Shown here one piece after another: positions 34,629 to 43,427 of a DNA stretch of 64,000 nucleotides. Source of the stretch: CAVSMC01 sp963798655 (GTDB lineage Bacteria > Pseudomonadota > Gammaproteobacteria > Burkholderiales > Casimicrobiaceae); NCBI GenBank assembly GCA_963798655.1, contig CAWCUH010000014.1, positions 62,001 through 126,000 on the forward strand, written 5' to 3'. Made by a program: the position numbers and the translations under genes. Numbering within the stretch: the stretch's first letter is position 1; every line of letters begins with the position of its first letter. A model generated the notes under the pieces. That model was not told the DNA's origin. It did no database searches and saw nothing but the letters and a program-made list of their open reading frames with translations.

Positions 34629-35981
34629 ATGTCCGAGTCCCCCGCAAAGGCATCAAGCCAGGCAACGTCCTTGTCCCAGCCCCTCGATTCCGCCGAAGCC
34701 GGTTCTTCCGTCATCGATCTTTCGTTGCGGCTCCAGCCGGCGACGGCTCTGCAGACGATCTACATCGCCCGGCAGCCGATCGTCGACGCGAAGATGGATC
34801 TCGTCGGCTTCGAGCTTCTGTTCCGCTCGACGGCGCAGAACGTCGCAATCGTCGACGACAGCGTTCTCGCGACGTCGACCGTCATCGCTCACGCTTTCGC
34901 CGAAATCGGCCTCGCGCAGGTCGTCGGACCCGTTGACGGCTATCTCAACGTCGACACCGAGTTCCTGTACAGCGACCTGATCGATGCGCTGCCGCCGGAC
35001 CGCATCGTGCTCGAGCTCTACGAGCAGCGTATCGTCGACGAGCAGACGATCGAGCGCTGCCGCGAGCTGCGCAAGCGCGGCTACCGCATCGCGCTCGACG
35101 ACTTCGTGGGCAACTTCGACGAGCTCGACAAGCTGCTGCCCTCGGTGGACGTCGTGAAGATCGATTTCCAGCGGATCGACGCGCTGCTCGTGCCGATGAT
35201 CGTCAAGATGCTGCGACGATTCTCGGTGAAGCTGATCGCCGAGAAGATAGAGACGCCGGCGCAGTTCGCGCAGGCGAAGTCGCTCGGCATCGATCTGTTC
35301 CAGGGCTATCATTTCGCGCACCCGCAGGTGCTGTCGGCGAAGCGCGCGAAGCCGGCGAAGCTCGCGCTGCTGCGGCTCCTGTCGCTCGCGATGGACGACG
35401 CCGACGTGCGCGAGATCGAGAACGAGTTCAAGCGTCATCCAAACCTGTCGGTGAACCTGCTGCGCCTGGTCAACTCGGCGGCGATGGGACGCGCGCAGAG
35501 CGTGACGTCACTTCGCCATGCGCTGGTGCTGCTCGGGCGGCGGCAGCTTCGCGTCTGGCTGCAGCTGCTGCTCTACACGGCGGACAGGGGCGAACGGTTC
35601 CACGCGAGCCCGCTGCTGCAGCTCGCCGCGGTGCGCGGCAAGCTGATGGAGCTGCTCGCGACGCGCCAGCCGGGACCGGAAAGCTCGCTGAAGGAGCTCG
35701 CGTTCATCACCGGCATCCTGTCGCTGATGGACGTGCTGCTCGAGATTCCGCACGCCGAGATCCTGCGCGAGCTCAATCTGCCGGTTCCCGTCGAGACAGC
35801 GCTGCTGCAACGCGAAGGCGAGATCGGCGAGCTGCTGACGCTCGCCGAAGGCCTCGAGCGCGAGGATAGCAAGACCGTCACTGCGACGCTGCACCGGATC
35901 GGCAACGTCGGCCACGACGAGCTCGTCAAGATGCAGCTCGCAGCGTATCAATGGGCGAACGAGATCGCGATCGCCGCCTGA
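34629..35981 (+). CDS. EAL-like and HDOD domain protein (YuxH/CdgJ-type)
   Basis: 450 residues from the ATG at 34629, right after a FliA-type promoter. The first half resembles an EAL c-di-GMP phosphodiesterase: ELLFR in place of EALLR, LNVDTEF, LDDFVGNFDE where active enzymes have DDFGTGYS, VVKIDF, AEKIET and FQGYHF. Metal ligands are mostly kept but the loop is altered, so activity is uncertain. The second half is an HDOD domain (HPNLSVNLLRLVNSAAMGRA). EAL-HDOD proteins such as CdgJ tune motility in other bacteria. It is convergent with the GGDEF-EAL gene, with a REP-like hairpin between them. Confidence 0.88.
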   Translation: MSESPAKASSQATSLSQPLDSAEAGSSVIDLSLRLQPATALQTIYIARQPIVDAKMDLVGFELLFRSTAQNVAIVDDSVLATSTVIAHAFAEIGLAQVVGPVDGYLNVDTEFLYSDLIDALPPDRIVLELYEQRIVDEQTIERCRELRKRGYRIALDDFVGNFDELDKLLPSVDVVKIDFQRIDALLVPMIVKMLRRFSVKLIAEKIETPAQFAQAKSLGIDLFQGYHFAHPQVLSAKRAKPAKLALLRLLSLAMDDADVREIENEFKRHPNLSVNLLRLVNSAAMGRAQSVTSLRHALVLLGRRQLRVWLQLLLYTADRGERFHASPLLQLAAVRGKLMELLATRQPGPESSLKELAFITGILSLMDVLLEIPHAEILRELNLPVPVETALLQREGEIGELLTLAEGLEREDSKTVTATLHRIGNVGHDELVKMQLAAYQWANEIAIAA

Positions 35982-35987
35982 TCAAAT

Positions 35988-36034
35988 CGAGGGTCAGAGT
36001 GCGATTCGTGTAGCGAATCGCACTCTGACCCTCG
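35988..36034. repeat. GGGTCAGAGT inverted repeat between convergent c-di-GMP genes
   Basis: A perfect 21-base inverted repeat (35988-36008 and 36014-36034) with a 5-base loop, arms starting CGAGGGTCAGAGTGCGATTC. Same family as 14687-14751 and 61442-61543. It fills almost the whole gap between two convergent stops and may terminate both transcripts. Confidence 0.85.
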
Positions 36035-36037
36035 CTT

Positions 36038-37774
36038 CTAGTTTTTGGCGAGCAGTGCCTCGACGTCGGCGGCGACGAGCGGCCGCCCGAGCAGATAGCC
36101 CTGCGCGCGGTCGCAGCCGAGCGTGCGCAGGAAGTCGAACTGCTCGATCGTCTCGACGCCCTCGGCGACCGCTTCGAGCTTCAGCGTCCGCGCGAGCGCG
36201 ACGATCGTGCGCACGATCGCCTGGTTGTCGCTGTCTTCGGTGACGCGCGACAGAAACGAGCGGTCGATCTTCAGCACGTCGATCGGGAACCGCTTCAGAT
36301 ACGACAGCGACGAGTAGCCGGTGCCGAAATCGTCGATCGAGATGCGCACGCCCATGCTCTTCAACCGTCGCAGCGTCGCGATCGTCACCTCGGCATCCTG
36401 CATCACGACCGTCTCGGTGATCTCGAGCTCGAGCCGCTCCGGCGCGAGCCCCGACTCGGCGAGCGCCGCGCCGACGTCGTGATCGAAGCCGGGCTTCGCG
36501 AACTGCGCCGCCGACACGTTGACGGCGAGCGTGAGGCCGGCGATGCCCTGCCGGTCCCAGGCGCGAAGCTGCTTGCACGCGGCGGCGAGCACCCAGCGCC
36601 CGATCTCGAAGATCACGCCGGTCGCATCCGCGAGCCGGATGAACTTCTCCGGTCCGATGACGCCGTACTGCGGATGGCGCCAGCGGGCGAGCGCCTCGAC
36701 ACCGGCGATCTCGCGCGAGGCCATGTCGACGATCGGCTGGTACAGCAGGTAGAGCTGCGCGCGCGGCACCGCGTGGCGCAGCGCGTTCTCGAGGCGCAGC
36801 TCCTCGCCGACGCCGTCCTCGAGGTCGGGCGTGTAGCGCTTGACCTGCGCCGGTCCCTGCGTCTTCGCTGCGAACATCGCCCGCTCGGCGCGCTGCAGCA
36901 GCGTCGCCGCGTCGTCGCCGTCGTCCGGGTATACCGCTACGCCGGTGGCGACGCTTGCGAAGAGCTCGACGCCGCCGACGTCGAACGGCCCGGCGAACGT
37001 CCCCGACACGTTGCCCGCGATCGCGAGCGCGTCACCGGACGTGCGGTCGAAGAAGAGACCGAACTTGTCCTGCGCGAGCCTCGCAACCACGGCGTCGTGC
37101 GCGAACGCCTGCGCCAGCCGCTTTGCGATCATCTCGAGCAGCGCATCGCCGGCCGCGTGGCCGAGCGAGTCGTTGACACGGCGAAATCGGTTGACGTCGA
37201 CCTGCACCAGCGCGGCGCAATCGACGCGAGCGTTCGCCTTCGCAAGCGATTGCTCGATCAGCCGCGTGAACATGGCGGCGTTCGGAAGCCCGGTGAGCGC
37301 ATCGTGATAGGTGACGCGCACGAGGCTTCTCTCGACGTCCTCCTTCGCGCGACGCAGGCGTGCGTGGCGCAGCTCGCGCTCGACGACGGGCACGAGGCGC
37401 GCCGGATTCGACTTGTCGATGAAGTCGTCGGCGCCGAGGCGCATCGCAACCGCGGCCGTCTCCTCGGGCATCGCGCCCGACATGATGATGAACGGCGTGT
37501 CCGGACGGCGATGGCGCAGCACGGCGAACGCGCGGATTGCATCGAATTCCGGCAGCTGGTGGTCGGAGATGACCAGGTCCCAGTCGCGCTCGTCGAGCGC
37601 CGCACGCATCTGGTCGGCCGTTTCGACACGGCGGAACTCGAGCCGGCGGGCGACCGCGCGCAGCTGCGTCTGCACGAGGAGCGCGTCGTCCTCGGAGTCC
37701 TCGACGTGCAGGATGTGGTGGGTCTCGCGCGGCGGCATCGGGGGTCGGCGTCCGCATGGCGTCGGGCGCGGCAT
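36038..37774 (-). CDS. Receiver - degenerate GGDEF - EAL c-di-GMP phosphodiesterase
   Basis: 578 residues from the ATG at 37774; an ATG at 37738 is possible, and longer forms would begin inside the promoter. The N-terminal receiver has LHVEDSEDDALLVQ and Asp in LVISDHQLPEF. The GGDEF domain keeps DALTGLPNAAMFTRLIEQ but its active site reads RLAQDKFGLFF, so it should not make c-di-GMP. The EAL domain is complete: GVEALARWRHP, NVSAAQF, ELEITE, DDFGTGYSSLSYLKRFP, KIDRSF and AEGVET. Hence a phosphodiesterase controlled by phosphorylation. A FliA-type promoter lies just upstream. Confidence 0.9.
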   Translation of the reverse strand: MPRPTPCGRRPPMPPRETHHILHVEDSEDDALLVQTQLRAVARRLEFRRVETADQMRAALDERDWDLVISDHQLPEFDAIRAFAVLRHRRPDTPFIIMSGAMPEETAAVAMRLGADDFIDKSNPARLVPVVERELRHARLRRAKEDVERSLVRVTYHDALTGLPNAAMFTRLIEQSLAKANARVDCAALVQVDVNRFRRVNDSLGHAAGDALLEMIAKRLAQAFAHDAVVARLAQDKFGLFFDRTSGDALAIAGNVSGTFAGPFDVGGVELFASVATGVAVYPDDGDDAATLLQRAERAMFAAKTQGPAQVKRYTPDLEDGVGEELRLENALRHAVPRAQLYLLYQPIVDMASREIAGVEALARWRHPQYGVIGPEKFIRLADATGVIFEIGRWVLAAACKQLRAWDRQGIAGLTLAVNVSAAQFAKPGFDHDVGAALAESGLAPERLELEITETVVMQDAEVTIATLRRLKSMGVRISIDDFGTGYSSLSYLKRFPIDVLKIDRSFLSRVTEDSDNQAIVRTIVALARTLKLEAVAEGVETIEQFDFLRTLGCDRAQGYLLGRPLVAADVEALLAKN

Positions 37775-37803
37775 CGCCGCCCGACAAGGAAGGGCTGCCA
37801 GGT

Positions 37804-37831
37804 TTATCGGCAGCAATGCGGCCGAACTTGA
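37804..37831 (-). promoter_or_regulatory. Sigma-28 promoter candidate of the GGDEF-EAL gene
   Basis: Minus strand TCAAGTTC (37831-37824), 12 bases, GCCGATAA (37811-37804): a perfect FliA -10 and the same -35 and spacing as the fliC promoter. Transcription would start near 37797, some 20 bases before the ATG chosen at 37774. It overlaps the end of the upstream gene region only slightly. Confidence 0.75.
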
Positions 37832-37850
37832 CCTCGGCCGCGACCGACGG

Positions 37851-38189
37851 TCAGCCGCGCCGCGAGGCGAGCATCAGCGCGGCAAACGCGATCACCGCGA
37901 GCGCGCAGGCGAGCCACGCGGCGAGCGCGTGGCGCCCGCTTTCGGTGACGCCCCGGACGATGCCTTCGGCCCCGGCGGGCAGCAGCAACAGCGCCGCGAC
38001 GACGCGCGCGCGTCGGCCCCCGTGTGCGAGCGCCGGCCACGCCAGCGCGAGCGGGAGTGCTTTCAGCGCGAGCCACGAACCGCCGGGACGAATCGGCGCG
38101 AGCACGAGCTCCCACAGGAGCTGCCACAGCACGAGCGCCGCCGTGGCCGCGATCGCGAGGCGCAGCCAATCGTGCGCGGAGCGTGTCAA
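37851..38189 (-). CDS. DUF2069-type small inner-membrane protein
   Basis: 112 residues from a TTG at 38189, overlapping the upstream gene's end; no ATG is available in this frame. Three or four hydrophobic helices are visible: LWQLLWELVLAPI, LKALPLALAWPAL, ARVVAALLLLPAGAEGIVRG and LAAWLACALAVIAFAALML. Pattern and length fit the DUF2069 family of uncharacterised proteobacterial membrane proteins. The end of the gene lies 20 bases from the FliA promoter of the next gene downstream. Function is unknown. Confidence 0.65.
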   Translation of the reverse strand: MTRSAHDWLRLAIAATAALVLWQLLWELVLAPIRPGGSWLALKALPLALAWPALAHGGRRARVVAALLLLPAGAEGIVRGVTESGRHALAAWLACALAVIAFAALMLASRRG

Positions 38190-38194
38190 ACCGG

Positions 38195-39733
38195 TCAGAC
38201 GGCGGCGAACTCGTAGAGCTCGTAGCCCGGGCCCTGCTCGGCGAGCTTGGTGAGCACCGCGAACCCGGTGTCGCTGCCACGGCGCAAGGACACCGCCTGC
38301 TCGACATCGAACGTACCCGCCGGAACCAGCAGCTGCGGCATCGCTTCGCCGTTGCCGCCGGCGTCCTCGGGCAGGACGACGACCGGGGTGAGCTGCCCGT
38401 CCTTGGCGCCCTCGGCCGCCGCGGCCGCCGCCTCGGGGCTGTCGGACAGCAGCTCGCAGCCGAATTCGAGGCCGCTCACCTTCAGCGTGTTGCGAAACCA
38501 GCGGACGGCGGCGACCTGCAGCCCGTTGCGCCCTTCGACGCGCAGGGCGATCAGGTCGCCGATGCGCAGCACCGTCGGGTGCGCGTCGATCTGGCGCAGC
38601 GCGTAGCCCGCCGGCGTGTGGTTGATCACCTGGCACGACGTCATCGGCGGCAGTCCGGTCGGCGGATTGGTCACGCCGGCATGCAGGCCGCGGCTGTATT
38701 GCCACACGCCGGAAAGGCCGGCGCACATCACGACGCGTGCGCGCGACGGCAGCCGGTTGAACTGGCGCGCCGGCGGAATCGCCCACTGCCGCAGCAATCG
38801 GCGCAGCAGCGTCAGGTACGCGAGCCGCGACGAAGCGTCCTTGCCGATGCCGACCGGCACGTCGGCGCCGCCTTCGAGGCCGCGGATCTGCTCCTGCAGC
38901 TGGAACGCGAGGTCGAAGGTCAGCAGGAAGATCTTGTTGCCGTCGATCGATCCGCCCTTGTTCGCGGAGAACGGCGGAAAGTCGTGTCCGACCGGAATGA
39001 TGGCGACGGCTTTCGCCATCCGATGCACCGGCGCGACATTGGTGATCTTCGCCCAGTGCGAGTACTCCTGCAGATAACGCAGCACGGTGTTGAGCTGCCC
39101 GGGCATGAACCCGTACGGATTGGCGAGCGCGAGCAGCAGCGCCTGCAGGTAGACGCGCTCCGGCGTGAGATCGGGCTCGCCCGAGGCAATCGGCGACTGG
39201 TGCAGCGCGCGCTGCAGCGCGAACGCGTAGATCGCGTGCGCGTCCTGCCATGTCTTCGACGGGATCGGCGCGTAGGCGAGGTAGCTGTTGATCAGGATGC
39301 GCGCCGTGCATTGCAGGCAACGGTGGATCAGCGCGACCAGCAGCCGATTGCCCGTCAGGTGGATCCGCTTGTCCGCCTCGTGCGCGAGCAGGTGCTTGTA
39401 GGCGACCGACAGCTCGTGGGCGAGCGACACCGCCGCCTTCGCCGCCTCGAGCGCGTCGCTCGACAACGGATGCGACGCGCGCGCGAACTGCTTCTCGAGC
39501 ACCGGCCACAGGGGAGCGGCCGTCGTCCAGAACTTTTCCGCGATCTCGAGCCGGCGCGAATCGCTCATCGCCACGCGATTGGTGGCCGCGAGCGCGTCGC
39601 CGATCAACTGCGCCGCGTGCACCGGATCGCGCTTCGCCGCGTCGGCGAGCCATTCGGCGACTTTCGTCGGCCGCGTCTCCGGAGGGTTCGCGGGTCGCGG
39701 ATCGAGCGCCGGCAGATTCAATGTCAACGGCAT
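38195..39733 (-). CDS. Conserved betaproteobacterial protein with PilZ-like C-terminus
   Basis: 512 residues, no signal peptide or clear membrane segment. The first 330 residues are helical (LTGNRLLVALIHRCLQCTAR, FALQRALHQSPIASGEPDLT). The segment CQVINHTPAGYALRQIDAHP, followed by RIGDLIALRVEG and RWFRNTL, resembles a PilZ domain with its NxSxxG-like turn, although the Arg-rich N-terminal binding motif is not obvious. Such proteins are usually annotated as c-di-GMP-binding in this group. Placement next to c-di-GMP enzymes supports that but does not prove it. Start ATG at 39733 is the only good one. Confidence 0.6.
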   Translation of the reverse strand: MPLTLNLPALDPRPANPPETRPTKVAEWLADAAKRDPVHAAQLIGDALAATNRVAMSDSRRLEIAEKFWTTAAPLWPVLEKQFARASHPLSSDALEAAKAAVSLAHELSVAYKHLLAHEADKRIHLTGNRLLVALIHRCLQCTARILINSYLAYAPIPSKTWQDAHAIYAFALQRALHQSPIASGEPDLTPERVYLQALLLALANPYGFMPGQLNTVLRYLQEYSHWAKITNVAPVHRMAKAVAIIPVGHDFPPFSANKGGSIDGNKIFLLTFDLAFQLQEQIRGLEGGADVPVGIGKDASSRLAYLTLLRRLLRQWAIPPARQFNRLPSRARVVMCAGLSGVWQYSRGLHAGVTNPPTGLPPMTSCQVINHTPAGYALRQIDAHPTVLRIGDLIALRVEGRNGLQVAAVRWFRNTLKVSGLEFGCELLSDSPEAAAAAAEGAKDGQLTPVVVLPEDAGGNGEAMPQLLVPAGTFDVEQAVSLRRGSDTGFAVLTKLAEQGPGYELYEFAAV

Positions 39734-39784
39734 AACGCGGCGATTGTAAGCGAACGCCGTCGCGAGCGTGCGACGGGCGGCGCG

Positions 39785-40657
39785 TCAGGTGGTGGGGGTG
39801 CCGTTCAGGAATGCAACGAGCGGCGCAATCTGCCCGGCATCGAGTAGCGGCGGCGCATGGCCCGCGCCTTCGACATCGATCACCCGCGCGCGCGGTCCGC
39901 GCGCCGCCATTTCAGCGGCGGTCGCCGCCGACAGCAGATCCGATTGCACGCCGTGCAGCACCAGCGTCGGACAGCGAATCGCGTCCCAGACGCTCCACAG
40001 GGGCGCGGGCGCCGGCGCCGACTTGAACGGCACGGCGATGCCGGGGTCGTAGGCCATCCGCCAAAGGCCATCGGCGCCGCGGCGCACATTGGTTTCGGTC
40101 AGGTGATGCCATTGCGCGTCGGTGAGCTTGCCGAACGGCGCCGACAGCTCGCGCAGATGGCGCGCGATCGCATCGAACGAGTCGAATGGCGGCGACTGCC
40201 CGACGTACGAGCCGATGCGCTCGAGCGCCGCGGGCTCGATGAACGGACCGACGTCGTTCACGACGAGTCGCGCCACCGGCGATTTCGGCTGCGCCGCCGC
40301 GACCATGCCGAGCAGCCCACCGAGCGACGTGCCGATCCAGTCGACCGACTCGGCGCCGCTGCGCGCAATCAGCGCGGTCAACGTCGCGAGATACGTGGCG
40401 AAGCCGTAGTCCATCGGGTCGGCGAGCCAATCGGATTCGCCGCGTCCGGGCAGGTCGACGGCAAGCACGCGGTGCGTCGGCGCGAGCGCTTCGCCCAGCA
40501 CGTCGAAGTCGCGACCGTTGCGCGCGAGGCCGTGCACGCACAGCGCGACGCGCGGATTGTCCGGCGCCCCCCATTGCCAGTAGACGACGCGGTGATAGCC
40601 ATGCGGCGATAGCCCGAGGAAGTGCCCGCGCCGCGGCGCGGTGGCGGTAAGGCTCAT
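39785..40657 (-). CDS. Alpha/beta-fold hydrolase
   Basis: 290 residues from the ATG at 40657, overlapping the methyltransferase stop (ATGA). The fold is clear: oxyanion HGLARNGRDF, DLPGRGESDWLADP, nucleophile elbow GTSLGGLLGM, an acid in the HGVQSDLLS region and the His in GAGHAPPLLD. Substrate cannot be told. It is translationally coupled to a SAM-dependent methyltransferase, so the two may act on the same small molecule or macromolecule. Alternatives: esterase, lactonase or C-C hydrolase. Confidence 0.88.
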   Translation of the reverse strand: MSLTATAPRRGHFLGLSPHGYHRVVYWQWGAPDNPRVALCVHGLARNGRDFDVLGEALAPTHRVLAVDLPGRGESDWLADPMDYGFATYLATLTALIARSGAESVDWIGTSLGGLLGMVAAAQPKSPVARLVVNDVGPFIEPAALERIGSYVGQSPPFDSFDAIARHLRELSAPFGKLTDAQWHHLTETNVRRGADGLWRMAYDPGIAVPFKSAPAPAPLWSVWDAIRCPTLVLHGVQSDLLSAATAAEMAARGPRARVIDVEGAGHAPPLLDAGQIAPLVAFLNGTPTT

Positions 40658-41958
40658 CGTGTCGGCCCTGCGCGGCGCAGCTGCAGCCGCTCGATCGATT
40701 CGAGCGCGTCGTACCACGGCGCGAATTCGGCGAACAGCGCAGCGTCGGACGGCGGTGCCGCGCGGTGCGCGGGATCGGAGCGGACGCGCTCGAAGATCTC
40801 GCCGAACGTTCGCGTGCCGTCGATGTGCGAAAAGATCGTCGCGACGTGGCGTGCGGGGTCCACGTCGCATGCGAGCCCCGATTGCGCGTGCGTGAGCCGG
40901 AACGGCCGCCCGCCATGCTCGCCGATGATGCGCACGAAGTCGGTGGCGCTCGGCTGGTACGTCTCGACCGGGAACAGCGGCACGTAGTCGAGCTCGCCGT
41001 ACCGGGCCTTGGTGTCGCGACCGCGCGACGCATAGAACGAGTGGCGCGTGAGATCGCCGCCGGCAAGCTCGGCGATCGCATGACGCGTGCGTGCGGGCTT
41101 CTTGGCGAGACGCGCGCGAAGCTCGCTCGACGCGCGCGTCAAGTACGTTTCGGGCTCGTACGGCAGGCGTCCGCGGTGCAGGTCGGAGAACTGGATCGCG
41201 AGGCCGCATTCGTCCTCGATCCACGCATACAGCTCGGGCACCGTGTACGCGCGGTCGCGCGGATGGAGCAGCAGGTCGTAGACGCCGGCGTCGCCGCCCG
41301 CCGTGTGGTCGCTGTGCAGCGCTTCCGCGCGCTTGAACGCGTTCGTCGCGGGCAGCGCGGCGAGGACGCGCCGGGCGCGGGCAACCCTGGCGTCGTCGTC
41401 GTCGCCGTCGCGCTCGAGCAGCCGCAACAGAGACTGCAGCTGATAGACGCCGGTGCGCCCGTACTGCGCGTAGACGAGGATCGCCATCGCGCCACCGTCG
41501 GCGAGAACCGCGAGCAGCGCGTCGAGGCCCGCGCGCGGATCGTCGAGATGATGAAGCACGCCGACGCAGTTGATGTAGTCGAACGTTCCGAGGCCGAGCG
41601 CCGGCAGATCGAGCAGCGACGCGTGCACGAAGCGGATGTCGTCGAAGCCGTGCACGGCGGCGCGCCGGCGCGCGATGTCGATCGCCGCCTGGCTCACGTC
41701 GACATGCACGATCCGCGCGCCGCGGCCGCGCAACTGGTGCGCGAGGAAGATCGTGCCGTCCCCGGTTCCGCCGCCCGCGACGAGCACGCGAAAGCCGGCA
41801 TCGAACGTCGCTTCGCCGCGGAAGCAGTGATGATTGAGCAGGTCGAGGTTGTCGAGCCACGTGCCGATCACGCGGCGCCGCTCGTCGTCGGGATCGCGGG
41901 CAGGGTAGGGGAAGCGCTCGTACTGCGCGGTGACGCGCGCTTGCGTGCCGCCGCTCAT
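40654..41958 (-). CDS. SAM-dependent methyltransferase, class I, with C-terminal extension
   Basis: 434 residues. The N-terminal half is a Rossmann methyltransferase with motif I VLVAGGGTGDGTIFLA, HVDVSQAAIDIARRR and the LLDL / NCVGVLHHLDDP motif. An unusual C-terminal half (about 230-434) has no motif I can name; parts such as FSHIDGTRTFGEIFERVR recall the winged PqqD-like repeats attached to some methyltransferases. It overlaps both neighbours by four bases, forming a hydrolase-methyltransferase-Nudix operon. Confidence 0.85.
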   Translation of the reverse strand: MSGGTQARVTAQYERFPYPARDPDDERRRVIGTWLDNLDLLNHHCFRGEATFDAGFRVLVAGGGTGDGTIFLAHQLRGRGARIVHVDVSQAAIDIARRRAAVHGFDDIRFVHASLLDLPALGLGTFDYINCVGVLHHLDDPRAGLDALLAVLADGGAMAILVYAQYGRTGVYQLQSLLRLLERDGDDDDARVARARRVLAALPATNAFKRAEALHSDHTAGGDAGVYDLLLHPRDRAYTVPELYAWIEDECGLAIQFSDLHRGRLPYEPETYLTRASSELRARLAKKPARTRHAIAELAGGDLTRHSFYASRGRDTKARYGELDYVPLFPVETYQPSATDFVRIIGEHGGRPFRLTHAQSGLACDVDPARHVATIFSHIDGTRTFGEIFERVRSDPAHRAAPPSDAALFAEFAPWYDALESIERLQLRRAGPTR

Positions 41959-42584
41959 GCCGACTCGCGCAGCGTGCGCTCGAAGATCAGCAGCATCGCC
42001 GCGGTGGCGCCCCAGATGTAGCGCTCGCCGAACGGGATCGCCCAGTAGTAGCGGCGCAGCGCACCGTTCATCCGGTAATGGCGCTGGCGGTTCTGCGGAT
42101 CGAGGACGAATGCGAGCGGCACCTCGAACACGTCGGCGACCTCGACCGGGTCGGGCACGACATCGAACGGCGGCTCGATCCAGCCGACGACCGGCGTGAC
42201 GCGATAGCCGGTCACCGTCTCGTATTCGGCCAGTTGTCCGAGCACGTCGACGCGCCCCGGCGCGAGCCCGATCTCCTCCAGCGATTCGCGCAGCGCGGCG
42301 TCGGCGAGCGAGCGATCGTGTGGCTCGACGCGGCCGCCCGGAAAGCTGATCTGGCCCGGGTGATCGGGGAGGTCGGCGCCACGCTGCGTCAGGAGCAGCT
42401 GCAGCCCCTCGGGCCGGTTGACGATCGGCACCAGCACGGCGGCGGGCGTCGGCTCGCCCTCGCGGCCGGGAAGCCGAAAGCCGTCATGCATGTTGCGCGC
42501 CGACTCGGGCGCCGGACGCGCGAGCGCTTCGGCGAGCCATGCGCGTTGCGCAGGCGGAGGAAGTTCGAACAGAGGCAGCGACAT
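41955..42584 (-). CDS. Nudix hydrolase, CoA pyrophosphatase NudL-type
   Basis: 209 residues from the ATG at 42584 (MSLPLFELPPPAQRAWL); eight more residues are possible. The UPF0035 signature LTQRGADLPDHPGQISFPGG runs into a full Nudix box GRVEPHDRSLADAALRESLE with EEIGL, holding the Mg-binding glutamates. This family cleaves CoA and acyl-CoA to phosphopantetheine and ADP. Its role beside the methyltransferase is unclear. Confidence 0.88.
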   Translation of the reverse strand: MSLPLFELPPPAQRAWLAEALARPAPESARNMHDGFRLPGREGEPTPAAVLVPIVNRPEGLQLLLTQRGADLPDHPGQISFPGGRVEPHDRSLADAALRESLEEIGLAPGRVDVLGQLAEYETVTGYRVTPVVGWIEPPFDVVPDPVEVADVFEVPLAFVLDPQNRQRHYRMNGALRRYYWAIPFGERYIWGATAAMLLIFERTLRESA

Positions 42585-42674
42585 CGGCGAGCAAGGCGAA
42601 CGGCGCACGCGCCGTGCGCCGCGGACGCCGCGAACGGAGTCGGCGACGGATGCCGATGATACCGCGCGCGGCTG

Positions 42675-43427
42675 TCAGGCGCGCCGAACGGCGCGGAACG
42701 ACTCGACGTCGACCGATTCGAATGGCGACGCGAACGCCTCGCCGATGCCGAGCAGCACCGGCGCGTCGCCCGAGCGAAGCGCAACGTCGGCCAGCGCGCC
42801 GACGCTCGTGCGGCGCGAGCGCGCGTCGGGAAGCGAAACGTTTTCGGCGACGACGACGGGGGTCGATGCCGGGTAGCCGAGCGCGAGCAGCGCGTCGCGC
42901 GTCGCCGCCGCGTCGTCGCCGCCCATGTAGAGCATCAGCGTGTCGGGACGCGCGCCGGCGACGATCGGCGCCGGCGCTTCGCCGCGTCCGGCGCGAAACG
43001 TCGCGAAGGCGACGTTGCGGGCAACGCCGCGGCGCGTCAGCGGCAATTTGAGCTCGGCCGCGGCGGCGAGCGCCGCGGTCACACCCGGAACGATCTCGAA
43101 CGCGATGCCGGCATCGGCCAGCGCGTCGATCTCTTCCGCCGCGCGGCCGAAGACCGACGGGTCGCCGCCCTTGAGCCGGACCACGACGTCGTGCGTGCGC
43201 GCCGCTTCGACGAGCGCGCGATCGATGAACCGCTGGTCGGTCGACACGCGGCCCGACCGCTTGCCGACGCAGACGACGCGTGCGCGCTTCGCGAGCGCAA
43301 CGGTGTCCGGATGCACGAGCGCATCGTGGAAGACGACGTCGGCGCGCTCGATCAGCCTTGCGGCACGAAGCGTGAGCAGGTCGGGCGCACCGGGACCCGC
43401 GCCGACGAGGTAGACGGTCCCCGTCAT
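42675..43427 (-). CDS. cobA: Uroporphyrinogen-III C-methyltransferase (SUMT)
   Basis: 250 residues from the ATG at 43427. Typical SUMT motifs: VYLVGAGPGAPDLLTLRAAR, VGKRSG, VVRLKGGDPSVFGRAAEE and VPGVTAALAAAA. It makes precorrin-2 from uroporphyrinogen III, the first step to siroheme. It overlaps DUF934 (ATGA) and is the third gene of cysI-DUF934-cobA, so it feeds the siroheme of the sulfite reductase. It is the single-function form; the dehydrogenase/chelatase half of CysG is missing, but a CbiX-type chelatase is divergent at 45693. Confidence 0.93.
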   Translation of the reverse strand: MTGTVYLVGAGPGAPDLLTLRAARLIERADVVFHDALVHPDTVALAKRARVVCVGKRSGRVSTDQRFIDRALVEAARTHDVVVRLKGGDPSVFGRAAEEIDALADAGIAFEIVPGVTAALAAAAELKLPLTRRGVARNVAFATFRAGRGEAPAPIVAGARPDTLMLYMGGDDAAATRDALLALGYPASTPVVVAENVSLPDARSRRTSVGALADVALRSGDAPVLLGIGEAFASPFESVDVESFRAVRRA

